Assembly: GCA_013396525.1 (NCBI GenBank) | Contig: VWYX01000011.1 | Span: 605,753 to 669,752 of the forward strand | DNA: 64,000 nt | Source: Chaetorhynchus papuensis | Lineage: Eukaryota; Chordata; Aves; Passeriformes; Rhipiduridae | Direction of reading: 5' to 3' | Part shown: positions 12,101-23,800 of the stretch, piece by piece | Layout: each line of letters begins with the position of its first letter | Numbering within the stretch: the stretch's first letter is position 1 | Made by a program: the position numbers and the translations under genes | The notes under the pieces: model-generated | Seen by the model: only the letters and a program-made list of their open reading frames with translations | Told to the model about the DNA's origin: nothing | Database searches by the model: none

Positions 12101-15100
12101 CTACCCTGTTTTGCACTTTAGCCAATTATTTTTCCTCTTACGTACCTTCCTTCTTATCACATATCACAAGAGGGTGTGCAGACCAGGGAATATCCTGGTG
12201 AGACACTTGAACACAGGCAGCAGGAGCTGTAAACCCAGAGGTTCAATAATTATTGGTGCTTGTGTGCATGCTTAATGTAAGGATAAAATGAGTAATCAAT
12301 CAGAGGCTGTGATGCGTGACAGAGGGGAGCAGATAAGGAAAGGGAAATGAAGAGTTGTAGCTCGGCTCCTCTGGTTATAGAACAAAGATAAGACTTTCAA
12401 TGCTGCTCATCAGTCACACCATAATTCTTCCCACCTCAGATGCAACATCAGATAAATGTATTTCCATAGCAAATCCTATTTTGAATCAGATCCTGCTGTT
12501 TTTGTTTTAAAAGAAAGCATACCTAAGCCTTTCCTTGAAAAGTATTCTGGAAAGAACTGCCATATTTGAGCATAGATTTCAATGATAGTTAATACTAGCA
12601 TCTATATACTTTTTAGGACTACAAAGAGAGTTGTTTTCAGTGCTGTGATGACACATATTGGGACTAAAGGCTGTATTAATTCACTACCAAGTGATTTTGG
12701 GAGCATCTTAAAACAGTCAAATCCAAATAGATTTGTGGTTTTTTTTCTGGGGTATTCTAGAAAGTTGAGTTGTTCCCTTCCTAGGGAAACAAAATTCATT
12801 ATTTCTTTTCTATTTTGTCCCTTCCTCTCTACTGAAATTCTCATGAGCAGCCAACAGGAAGTTTCTTTCCTTTCAGACATCTTTCCTAAACATCAATGTC
12901 AGCTTCCATTCAGATATTTGTTTTGAAGAAATCATTACCCCCTGCATTTTTACCCCAAGTGATATTATTTCTATTTAAAACATATTTGTATGTCAAAACT
13001 TCTACAGGGAATTCCTGCTCCATAATGAGATAATTTCTAAGATGTGCTTCAGCAAAGACACTGGTACAGTTCTCACAGTTTGAAGTTATAGTGCTTTTCC
13101 TAACATTTGATTATTTAAAAAGTCTCCTTTGCTAATTTTCTCTGTTTCAATGTTAATGTTCTCTGGCTTGGAGGCATTCAAGCAAACTTACTCGAATCAA
13201 ATATCTAAGTAAGCGTAATATTCTCAGTTCGCCCCCTGACTTTCATGTGAACAGGGTTAGGTTCCAGTAGCTGAATTTGTAGGAAAAACTGATGGTTAGA
13301 ACTTTTGGCTTTAAGATGAAACTCTTCCTACTGAAATATAAAACCTGCTGCTTCTACTTTCAACCAGTATTTAATTGTTGCACGTTTCAGTCAGTTCCCA
13401 CACCATCATGTGTGCAAATGAAATGCAGCTCACACATGTAATTGAATTAACATGAAACCCTCATCAAATTAAAAGTTGCCTTTAGTCAGACTTCAGAAGA
13501 GAGCCCTTTCTAGAACTGCAAAGACAGCAACTAGAACACTTGCTCTGAAGTACTCGAGTTTTCACTCAAACTGCTGTTTTCTCACATATCTGAAGCTCAG
13601 GCTTCTCTACCACATCCAGAGATGTCTGACACAGATCTACCCAAATCCTCCTCTAACACCATGAACCCCATTTACAATCTTTTCATTTGAATTTAAAACT
13701 TGTTTCTGAAGAAAAAAAACCCCAAAACCCCTGCCTTTCATCATGGCAGCTTTGCTGTGACTGTGATGTTTCCTTCACCATTCCTTACAGAAATTGGATC
13801 GCCTACAGGTGCATTGTAATGAACAGGAGCTCCGTGCAGTCTATCTCCAGGCTTCCCACCAAGGTGACACTGAAAGACTTTCATTTTAAGTTGTATAAAA
13901 TTGTCTTCCTCACTGAGCTCCGAGGTATGAAACAGTTCGTGCTTTGACAGCTTATTTAACAGGCTTTGCTGACTTCACAGGCAGTTTTATCCTTGGCCAT
14001 GAAGCAAAGCAACCAGGGGCAGCCAGCTCCAGAAGGGAGGAAAGGGCTGAAATAATGAAATAAGAAATAGTGATGATTCATACACTATAAGGAGAAAAGG
14101 GAAAAAGCTATTTTCTAATTAAAAAAAAAAAAAAGTAATTTCAAATTTATGCTTCGCTTTCCCTTCTTCAACAGCTCTAATATTCACTGCAATTTGCTCC
14201 AAACTCCTGTTTTTCTAAGGCACATGCCATGGCCGTGTCACAATTTTCCTGTCTAATTAAACAGAAAAAGCTCTCTGAGTCATACCCAAGGAGGCACTGC
14301 AGTCCTGCTAGCACACTCTCACACGTGTTGGAAAGGCTTTCACTCTAAACCAGCCTTTTATCCATTTGCATGTGGCCAAACCACTCACACCCTTGTCTGC
14401 ATTTCCTTTTAGAGGATTCCCCTTTAACCCTTCAATATTTCACATTGCCTCAAAGGGCAACCTCGAACATTTTCTTTCATGGGAATTTTCGTGTTCAGTA
14501 CGTGACTTAAACAGGAGATTTAACACTTTGAAAGGAAAACAGAACAGGACTTGAGCGGGAAACGTAGTCTAGAACTAAATTAATCCATGAAGTCTGTTTC
14601 CACTGTACAGGAAACAGAATTAAAGAAAAAGTTACTGAAGGTTAGAGATAAACATGGAGCTATCTCCAGGAGAGAAGCAGTTCTGAGAACTCTGTGAAGG
14701 AGTTTCAGAAAGCAATAGGATATTAAGCCACAAAATATGAGACTTAAATATTCATCCCTGTAATTACCCTTCATGATTCCAAAGCTTTGCTCAAAACTCT
14801 TAACATCTATTCAAGCAGCCCCTGTGTTTTGATTTTCTCTCTAGTAATGTTTCAGAGCCTGAGAATTTTCCATGAAGAAACAATCTGGTGCTCAGAACAC
14901 ACCAATGTTGGTGGCTACAGTGCCCCAAACCAGTCTCATTAAAGGTGAGACCAGAATGGGAAAAGCAGTATTTGTGCCTGCTTTTCTTACAAAACGGAGT
15001 GGTCAGAGCATTCCCCAGGTGTGAGGAGCTGCTCTGTGCTGTTCCTGGCCTGATGGAGAGATACCTTCCCAGGGAAGGGCTGGGTGTCACCATCATCAAA

Positions 15101-15163
15101 TCCAAAATGCTCGGGGGTGTCACTAACCCTCCTGCAGCTCGGGCAGTGACCAGTCCAGTGCAT
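9189..15163. other. Gene-free stretch
   Basis: No gene could be supported. The region is mostly AT-rich, with a moderately GC-rich segment at about 9200-9520 where short frames overlap on both strands. A poly-A run lies near 14121-14135. I see no splice-bordered coding segment with a recognisable protein. Confidence 0.55.
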
Positions 15164-15304
15164 TAAATCCCAGAATATTCTGAGCTGGAATATCCACAAG
15201 GATCATCGAGTCCAGCTCTCAAGTGAGTGGCCCATACAGGGATCAACCCCACAACCTTGGTGTTCCCAGCACCAGCTGTGGCCAGCTGAGGAAATCTCAC
15301 GGCC
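15164..15304 (-). mobile_element. TguSINE1-type SINE (tRNA-Ile head, CR1 tail)
   Basis: On the minus strand the head (15304 down to 15228) is a decayed tRNA-Ile. It starts GGCC, carries an A-box-like CTCAGCTGG and an ACACCAAGGTTGTGG segment, then a B-box-like GGTTGATCCC, and ends TGTATGGGCCA. The remainder (15227 down to 15164) is a CR1 3' end, with ACTCGATGATCCTTGTGG as the key block. A tRNA-Ile head joined to a CR1 tail is the defining structure of TguSINE1, mobilised by CR1 enzymes in passerine birds. The B box has lost one base relative to GGTTCGATCCC, so this copy is probably silent. Confidence 0.8.
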
Positions 15305-15329
15305 CCAAAGGACAAAGGTGGCAGCAAGG

Positions 15330-15556
15330 CTTACAGCAGGAACTTCTCCACATCTTCCAGGTATTAGGAAAAACTCCTTCACTAAAAGAGTGGTTAAACA
15401 TTGAACAGGCTGACCAGGACAGTGGCGGAGCCACCACTCTGGAGGTGTTAAAAAATGAGTAGATGTGGCCCTTCACAACATGGTTTAGTGGGTATTTAAA
15501 GGTTGGACTCAATCTTGGAGGCCTTTTCCAACCTTATGATTGCTATGATTCTAAAT
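15330..15556 (+). mobile_element. CR1 3' end, 5'-truncated
   Basis: The CR1 3' region is recognisable in order: TATTAGGAAAAA, CTTCACTAAAAGAGTGGTTA, GGCTGACCAGGACAGTGG, CTCTGGAGGTGTTAAAAAAT, AACATGGTTTAGTGG, GGTTGGACTCAATCTT, and the terminal TATGATTGCTATGATTCT. It is cut short at the 5' side, as most CR1 copies are. It lies about 25 bp from the 5' head of the oppositely oriented SINE. Confidence 0.9.
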
Positions 15557-16306
15557 GTTCACTGACTGCACTTAAATTAGCAAAGCAGGGTGGAACAGCA
15601 CTTAGAAGGTGTTTAAATGACGTAATACAATGATATTTCCATGCTGTATAATTGCAGAAAATGTATAACAGGTTAAACCAATTATCAATTTGAAAAGCAT
15701 GTGTTAACCTTTCTCAGCTAATCAATTCCTTTGAAAAATAAAAATAGATTTTTTTTAAACTAAGAATAATTTTAAACTTAACAAAAGGACTGAATCAAAG
15801 TTCAACAACATGGCAGGTTCATGCAAGTGACAGAATAAAAGCACCTCAGAACCCAAAGCTCTACTTCAATTTGCATCTTTTGTGCAATTTCCACTTAAAA
15901 AGCTCGGTTCCATTGAACAGAGCCAGGACTCACTCATTAAGTACTGCCAGGTATGAGAAACTTGGGAAATAACTGGGACTCTTATGAAAGATTACAGTGA
16001 AATAATGTGGGATCATTCACATTACTGAGCATCACTGCTCAAATCCCCCTGCTGTCGTTGTCACATGCCACACAAGGCTTATCATGAACTCGTATACAAA
16101 TGTTAATTAGAAATTTCTTGGAAGTTTTAAGGACAAGAAGGGTTTAGTGAGCTGTGACAAACACTTGCTGAGGCACGTGTCCTTTTTGCAGCATGCCTTA
16201 CTCCCAGGATTTATTCTGGTGCAGCTACAGCAGGATCCCTGACGTGGATCCAGTCTGGACCCCGCTCATGCACTAAAGGCTGAGTTCATCTGCAGCTTGA
16301 ACAGCT

Positions 16307-16344
16307 ACACACGCTTGTATCAGGCACACACGCTTATATCAGGC
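16307..16344. repeat. 19-bp tandem duplication
   Basis: Two adjacent copies of a 19-base unit differ at one position (ACACACGCTTGTATCAGGC, then the same with A for the second G). Confidence 0.85.
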
Positions 16345-17238
16345 TGTAAATGTGGCTGACGTGCCTGAAAAACATTTTATATAGAGTTACAAAACATCCA
16401 TGCCAATCTGATAAGAAACACCTTTGGCAGTGCCCAGTTCTGTTTGCCATGAAAAGCTCATTTACAGGAAGCATCATCCACAGGACTAACAGAGTCAGCT
16501 ACAACAAACTGAGCTCAGTAACTTCCCTGACACCGCAGAGAAAGAGAGCTGAAATACGCTGGACATAATCCAACAGCTGCATGCTGACTCAAATAGAGAC
16601 TTATTCCTGTTTTCCAAAATTAAATACATTCTTCCAGCCCAGATTTTCAAGCACGACCTGATCAATACCTTGCCAATACTTTGCACACCTCACACATCTT
16701 TGTATCACCTGTCCATTTGAACGTGTGCCTTGCTAACATGGAATTTCCTTGCTGTGCCAGAGAAAGCCATTCCCTTGAGTAGTCCCATGAGTATTAATTA
16801 TTCACCTCACTAATTTCAGTAGAGAGAGAAGTCGGACAGCTGCCAGATCCCAGGTCTTGCCTACAATTAATTAAACCAGTGGAAAAGATGTTAAATGCTG
16901 CACTGGCTAAAGGCTCTGAGCAGCCACATCCAGGTGTGCTCCCTGTGCCCACTGCTGTTTGTACAGCAAAGAGTGCAGGAGGCTTTTAAAAACAAAGATC
17001 ACAACCACTCAAAGAGAGTACAAATCCCAACAGTTAATTAATATATTCATGTCTTTTTCTCACCAAACATGGGGTTTAGGACATGGAGGTGGAAGGAGTG
17101 TGGACGCTGCTGTTCCTGTGACCTCCTTGCAGCACATCCCAGTCACAGAAAATTGTCTGCCTGCTGTGTAACGTGGCCCACAGTAACAGGAAAGCTTTGC
17201 AGTTAACAACTGCCTATGTTCTGTAAAAAAAATAAATC

Positions 17239-17294
17239 CTCCCCAAACCCCAAATAGCCAAAACCCCCTCCTCCCCCCCCACAAAAAACCCCCC
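17239..17294 (-). other. C-rich tract with G-quadruplex potential on the minus strand
   Basis: Five runs of four or more C on the + strand are separated by short A-rich spacers (CCCC, CCCC, CCCCC, CCCCCCCC and CCCCCC). The complementary strand therefore has at least four G runs close together, the pattern of a G-quadruplex-forming sequence. No gene nearby suggests a role. Confidence 0.6.
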
Positions 17295-19889
17295 ACTAAC
17301 TAATATTTTTGAGGATACAAACAAACTTATCATTTCAATTCTAATCACAAAATCACACACATTTAGAGACCACATCTACATTTGGGTGCAAAAATATTTA
17401 GGAAGAAAACAATGAAGACAAAGAAGAATAAAGTAGAAGTCCAGTAAGTTTCAAAACATTGTGTGCCATAAGTTTTAGCACAGTCTCTGATTTTAAACTC
17501 ATTTTCTCATACAGAGAAGCAGCGTTTTGAACCGTTAAAGTAACAGATCGATGGATGCATCATTATTGTCTAACAGGTTAATAGAATTACTGGCCAAACC
17601 AAACCCAATGGGCTTCTTCAAAGGGCATGGAGAGAAAAAGAACCAATTTAATGGGTATGTCTGGGAAACTTTAAAATACCACTGTATTATTCCCTCTTTG
17701 CATACTGTAGCTACCCCTTCACAGACACATTTAATTGACTGGAACAATTCTACTTGGCTTCAGTGACTTTATAATTTGTCATAAGCACCTCACGGGCTGT
17801 TGGGGAGACAGACTCTTCCTCATACTGCCAAAACAATCCTATGAAATACGGTTTGGTTTAATTAAAGTATAATTAATGCCTTGAATTTTAATTATTTCTG
17901 CTGTGATTTGGAGATGAAAATATTCTACTGCCAGAATAACACATTTAATAAGAAATGGAGACAGTTTGTATTAATTCCCACTCTAGATCAACTTCAGGAA
18001 TGAGTTCCTTTGAACAGGCAGAACCTGGGGGAAAAAAAAGTAACCCACAAACCTACAGCTTTTCTGCCTGTCAGAAGAGAGATGCAGTTGTTGAAAATGG
18101 AATTCATTCATTTTATGTGGCTTGCAGAAATAAAACTGAAATCTGTTTTCAGAATGCTAAAGGCTATGGCAGATTTTTCCTTTTACCTAGAGATGTGACT
18201 TGGAAAAAATATTTCATGGTTAACAGGAAAGGAATGTTGAGTGACACATTGACATGAAAATATTTTTGCTAAATGTGCATGTGCTAAATTTTAATTCTGC
18301 TCTGGAGAGACTTGAGAAGAAAAAAAACCCTACTGAGATAAATACAGGGCATTTCCTCTTCAGAGCAGCGATTCCACGGCAGGTTACTTGGAAAACAGGG
18401 TGGAAACATTTATTATGCAAATTGTAAAGTGTACTGATAATTTGATTTTTGTCAAACGTGACATGGTTAATGTTTGATTTAGTACTGCTGACCAAAATTT
18501 AACAGGTGACAGAATACTGGAGCCAGGGGAAAAGCAAAACTGGTTATTCAGTGCTTACCACTTCACCATTAAGGCACTCTTAGTTTATTCCTTTCTGAGC
18601 TTGTTAACTATTGCTCCTTTGGGAAAGAAAAACCCCACATAATTCAAACACAGAAACAGAATAAATTGAATAGCAAGTCATGGAAAATAAATAAATAAAT
18701 TAATATAAATAATCTACGATCTCTCAAAGGCACCACCAGTTTTCTGCTGGTGCAGAAAAACTTTCAACTTAATTTGCAGCTTCATGGACTTTGAGATGGT
18801 CAGTCCTTTATAAGGCCATGAGAGAGGGTTTTAGCTGCACTAATTAATTCAGGGCTTTTTATTAGCTAAATTTCATGCCTCAAAATGAGTTTTGTGAATA
18901 TGAAAAGATGGTATTTCTATCAGTGGAAATGGAGTATATAAAGGATTTATAAGTCAGTCTCCTTTGTACTAACTCAACGGTCTAAAAAAAGATAAGCCAT
19001 TGTTGCCACCATCTGCCTTTCTTTCTTCTCCTACCTTTGTTCCCATTTATACCTCCTTGGGATTCCTTCCCCTGCTCCCAGGGGAGCTCTTAACAATCAA
19101 ACCTAAAATGAATCCAAACAGTGACTCTAAACGTTAATTCCCCCAGGTTCAGAATGAAATACCAATAGATGCCAAAAAATCTTACACATTCTCAAAAGCA
19201 GAGCTCCAAACATATGCAGTAACATATGCCTTGAAATGAGCAGTACCGTTATTTTAAATATTGAAGTGTTTTTAATTTTTGAAGACAGGAAAACAGCTGA
19301 AGCAGGAGCAGCATCATTAAAAATCTGGCAGTCTAAGTTTTCAAACGTTAAATATTAAAATGGCTTCCAAATGCATCAGCTATAGACCTAACATAACCCA
19401 GCAGTAATTGACATTTACCCCAGATTACCTCCTGTCTTGAACAGGAGCTTTTCTGATAGGTATTGAATAAATGTATGAATTGCCAAAATAATTGCAATAT
19501 CCTTGGGCATTTGCTTTAAAACATTAATTTATTCAAATAATGAAATGCAAATCTTACACCAAGACACAATCCACCTGCCTCAGCGTGCAAGGGGAAAGTT
19601 TTCCTCAGCCTTTCTCTCCTCTGGAAGCTGGTACAGCCCCTGAAAACCTGCCAGTGTCAGACCCTCAGCAGGGAAACAGCAAAGCTCCATTTTGCTGCTC
19701 TGAAAACGAGGAGCCAGAAGCTGCCTGGGTTTGGCACAGTGGGATGGGTCAAACAGTCCATGACCACAGGACTCAGCTCCGTGTTCCTGATTCCATGGAA
19801 AGGGGGGTGGCTGTGTGGAGGGCAGGGTTTTGCTCACTCCCTAATGCAGAGAGAAAGCTCTTTTCTCCTTGGCAATCACTGAGATGTCC

Positions 19890-19924
19890 TGTCCTTTCCT
19901 TTCCTTTTCCTTTCCTTTCCCTTT
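19890..19924. repeat. CCTTT-type pyrimidine microsatellite at gap edge
   Basis: Irregular TTTCC/CCTTT units run directly into the N gap, so the tract is likely longer than shown and is the probable reason assembly stopped. Confidence 0.85.
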
Positions 19925-20849
19925 NNNNNNNNNNNNNNNNNNNNNNNNNNNNNNNNNNNNNNNNNNNNNNNNNNNNNNNNNNNNNNNNNNNNNNNNNNNN
20001 NNNNNNNNNNNNNNNNNNNNNNNNNNNNNNNNNNNNNNNNNNNNNNNNNNNNNNNNNNNNNNNNNNNNNNNNNNNNNNNNNNNNNNNNNNNNNNNNNNNN
20101 NNNNNNNNNNNNNNNNNNNNNNNNNNNNNNNNNNNNNNNNNNNNNNNNNNNNNNNNNNNNNNNNNNNNNNNNNNNNNNNNNNNNNNNNNNNNNNNNNNNN
20201 NNNNNNNNNNNNNNNNNNNNNNNNNNNNNNNNNNNNNNNNNNNNNNNNNNNNNNNNNNNNNNNNNNNNNNNNNNNNNNNNNNNNNNNNNNNNNNNNNNNN
20301 NNNNNNNNNNNNNNNNNNNNNNNNNNNNNNNNNNNNNNNNNNNNNNNNNNNNNNNNNNNNNNNNNNNNNNNNNNNNNNNNNNNNNNNNNNNNNNNNNNNN
20401 NNNNNNNNNNNNNNNNNNNNNNNNNNNNNNNNNNNNNNNNNNNNNNNNNNNNNNNNNNNNNNNNNNNNNNNNNNNNNNNNNNNNNNNNNNNNNNNNNNNN
20501 NNNNNNNNNNNNNNNNNNNNNNNNNNNNNNNNNNNNNNNNNNNNNNNNNNNNNNNNNNNNNNNNNNNNNNNNNNNNNNNNNNNNNNNNNNNNNNNNNNNN
20601 NNNNNNNNNNNNNNNNNNNNNNNNNNNNNNNNNNNNNNNNNNNNNNNNNNNNNNNNNNNNNNNNNNNNNNNNNNNNNNNNNNNNNNNNNNNNNNNNNNNN
20701 NNNNNNNNNNNNNNNNNNNNNNNNNNNNNNNNNNNNNNNNNNNNNNNNNNNNNNNNNNNNNNNNNNNNNNNNNNNNNNNNNNNNNNNNNNNNNNNNNNNN
20801 NNNNNNNNNNNNNNNNNNNNNNNNNNNNNNNNNNNNNNNNNNNNNNNNN
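19925..20849. other. Assembly gap (925 N)
   Basis: An unbroken run of N. Open frames that appear to cross it are artefacts of untranslated N. Confidence 0.99.
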
Positions 20850-23800
20850 TTTATATTGTACTTTACCATACATGCATTAAACCTTGAATTTGGCAGGCTT
20901 GTGCTGGCTCCCATGAGGCAGCAGCTCCATTTATTTTTCCGTGTATTCCTGTGTCTGATAATCCTCTCTAAGACAAAAGACCTCTCTTTTAAGAGAGGCT
21001 CAAGGAAGACGAGCTTACCACGGATTGTCACTCTCCCTGAGATCCCCAGCTGCCCAACGGAGCAGGGAGGATCCATAAATCCAGTCTCCTAACAAGCACA
21101 AACAAAAAATTCCTGTGGAATAGCTTGTAGCTGGCAGGTGAGCCACCCCAGCTATGCAGCAAACAGCCCACTGGAAAAATTACGTTTAAAAAGGGAGGAA
21201 AAAATAACCAAAAAAAGGCTGATCTGAGCAGTGTGATTTATAACGTGCCAGCCCTTGGCTGCTGGTTTGGCTGCTTTCTTTAGAGCAAGGAGCCTTCCTG
21301 GGTGAGCAGGAGGTGCCCTTGATGCTGGGAAGCAGCTCTGGCTGTGCTGCTGAGCCCCTCGCTCCCGGGAGTGCTGCAGGATGGAAGTCCTGTCCCTGGG
21401 AGCTCTGGCTCCCCGTGCTGGTGCCTGGCCAAATCCAGGGCACCTCGCAGGGGACTGGAGCTTTCAGCAGGCTCAGATCCTGCAGCTACAGAGGGGATTT
21501 GGCTCCTCTCCTCAGCTCTGAGCAGAGCTGAGGTGTAGCTCTGTACCCTGGGGCTGTATCAAGTCCTATATTCATTGTATCTTCCAGAACACAATTGAAA
21601 ATACCCCCAAAACAACAAAACCTTTTCCCACCTGTTTTTATTTTTCCTGCAGAAGGATTTAAACCTAATTTAACTCCATTAAACATATCTGCTCTTCAAT
21701 AATTCAGAGGAAATATTCCAATTTTTGAAAGGAGTGCTCATCACTGAGGTTTGTAGCCTCTATGCAGAAGTAAGTTGAGAATGAACTTCAGGTGGAATTC
21801 ACATTTCACTGGTTTAAAACAGTTTAAAAATGTGAAATCCAATGAAATTTCCTCTCTCTTGCGCTACTGTAATACATTCACATCAAAAGCCAAAGTTTTG
21901 TTTGAATTTCTGTTAAACAGCACCTGTAATCCAGCAGGAATTTCGCCAGTAATTCCTGTTTGGTGTCTCCTGTGCCCCAGACTCAGCTCCACAACACAGC
22001 ACTCCCTCAGCCTTAAGCTGTAAGCTCATAGGAGGCTTGAAAGACAAATTCCCAATACTACTCCTCCACCTACAGATCACCCACCAAGTTACTTTAAAAT
22101 ATGGAAATTTATATGCCTAAACATACATGAAACGATGTATGTTATGTATAATGCATGAACACACACGTTATATAGTACACATTATACATATTTCAGCTTG
22201 TTAGGAGTAGAATAGAAAACTTTGTGTCGTGAGGGGTGTGGTATTTTGTTAAACAGCACCACTCTTAACTAGATTATGAGATAAATAACAAAGAATTTGT
22301 GTAAATATGAAGCTAACCTTGTTCATTTCATACCACCAAACGGAAAAAAAAAAAAATTCAACTAAAAGTATACTTTTTGCTTGTTGTCAGGAAGAAAATG
22401 TTATTGGAAGCTCTGATGCTTGTGGCAAATGGTATCAGTCACCATTAATTTGACTAAAACTGTCAGTTTTGCATTATTTGACAGGCACTTCTAGTTGGGG
22501 CTTATTTTCTGAGAACGTTTTGACAAGTGCATCACAGTACAACTATTTCTAAATGCAAGGAGAGAGTTCAGGAAGCAGTCAGAGTGATGCAGAGCAGAGA
22601 GGTGTTTGGGTTAACTTCTCAGGAGTCTGGAGAGCACAATGCCAAAACTGAGATAAATATTTCCCAGGCAATAACAAGCATACACACAGAAAAACCTCCC
22701 CAAGTTTTGCAATGTGAGGATATGAGCACAAGTAATGTAATTCATTCTACATTTCTAGACTTTTTTTTTTTTTTTTGAGCAGCACTATGCTTGTCTGTGA
22801 ATAAAAAAGGAAGAATGAACAGATGATGCTGAGGACTGTAGATATTAAAAATTGGCTGGACTGAGGATGCTTCACTGCAACCAGCTGGCGGATTTTACAA
22901 AGAGAACTCAGCAGAAGCAGCAGAGGGATGGCACGTGTGCCTCACAGAACACCTTCCAGGCCCTCTTGGCACCCCCAGAGATGGCCCTTGGTGCTCTTCC
23001 TTAAGGACAGCCCTTCCCAGCCCCACCCCGATCACTACTCCGTGCAGGAGGAAGGAAGATGACAGCAGCCTGAACTCCAAGGCTGTTCCAGAACCAAATG
23101 CCATAACCATCCCTCACACTGGAAACGACTGAGAGCCACCTCCTCTCACCAGGAAACGCCCAATGGTTGAACCGGGAGGATGGAAATTCACTACTGAGTG
23201 CATTCACCCACCTCTGAAGGGAAACCCTGTCCCCTCACCCTTTTTCCCAGATAGCTGCTGGTATCCTCAAGTCCCAGCTATTTCTGGCAGGGCCTGCTGG
23301 ACTGTTCCAGGACAGAGCATACAATAGCCTCTAAGGTTGCCTTCAGCATTCAACTGTGGATGAACTGGCAGGAGGTTCAGTAACACAGCCTTAGATAATG
23401 GGTTGCCGTGGCAACATTCCTGCCTGCTGCCAAATTCTGGAGCTCAAGTTTAAAAGCTGATCTCAAAACGAGGTCCTTTTCCAAAAAATCTCCAAGCTCC
23501 AATTAAAAGAAGCAAACACACCGCCATATTCCTCCCCCCCAAAAAAAAAAAAATCCGTCCCACATGAAAGGAGGCAGTCCTTGCTCTGGCATTTCCTTCC
23601 AGAGCTGTTACTCCAGCTCTTCTGACCTCAATCCCAGCTTCTCTTATACTAAAATGCTACATTCCCACTATGAATTTGCCTGGTTTAAAATCAAGCATGC
23701 AATATTTATATACTTCTGCTCAAGCATGTAGAAGATAAGAATGCCATTTCTGAGGCAAGCAGCAGAGTTTAAAAGGGAGTTCTGTTGCTGTGGGTTTTCA

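Larger units (their letters stand above)
15557..19889. other. Gene-free stretch with short repeats
   Basis: No gene could be supported. The stretch contains a 19-bp tandem duplication at 16307-16344, a C-rich tract at 17239-17294 and an AAAT-type microsatellite near 18684-18703. The largest open frame here (17955-18257, + strand) has no recognisable domain and no splice or start context. Confidence 0.55.

Noticed and set aside
15228..15304. A tRNA-Ile gene on the minus strand
   Set aside because: The anticodon arm and B box are degraded and the sequence is fused to a CR1 tail, so it is the head of a SINE.
19540..21092. Several 350-450-codon open frames on both strands
   Set aside because: They exist only because the 925-base N gap has no stops; the real flanking parts are short and unrelated to any family.
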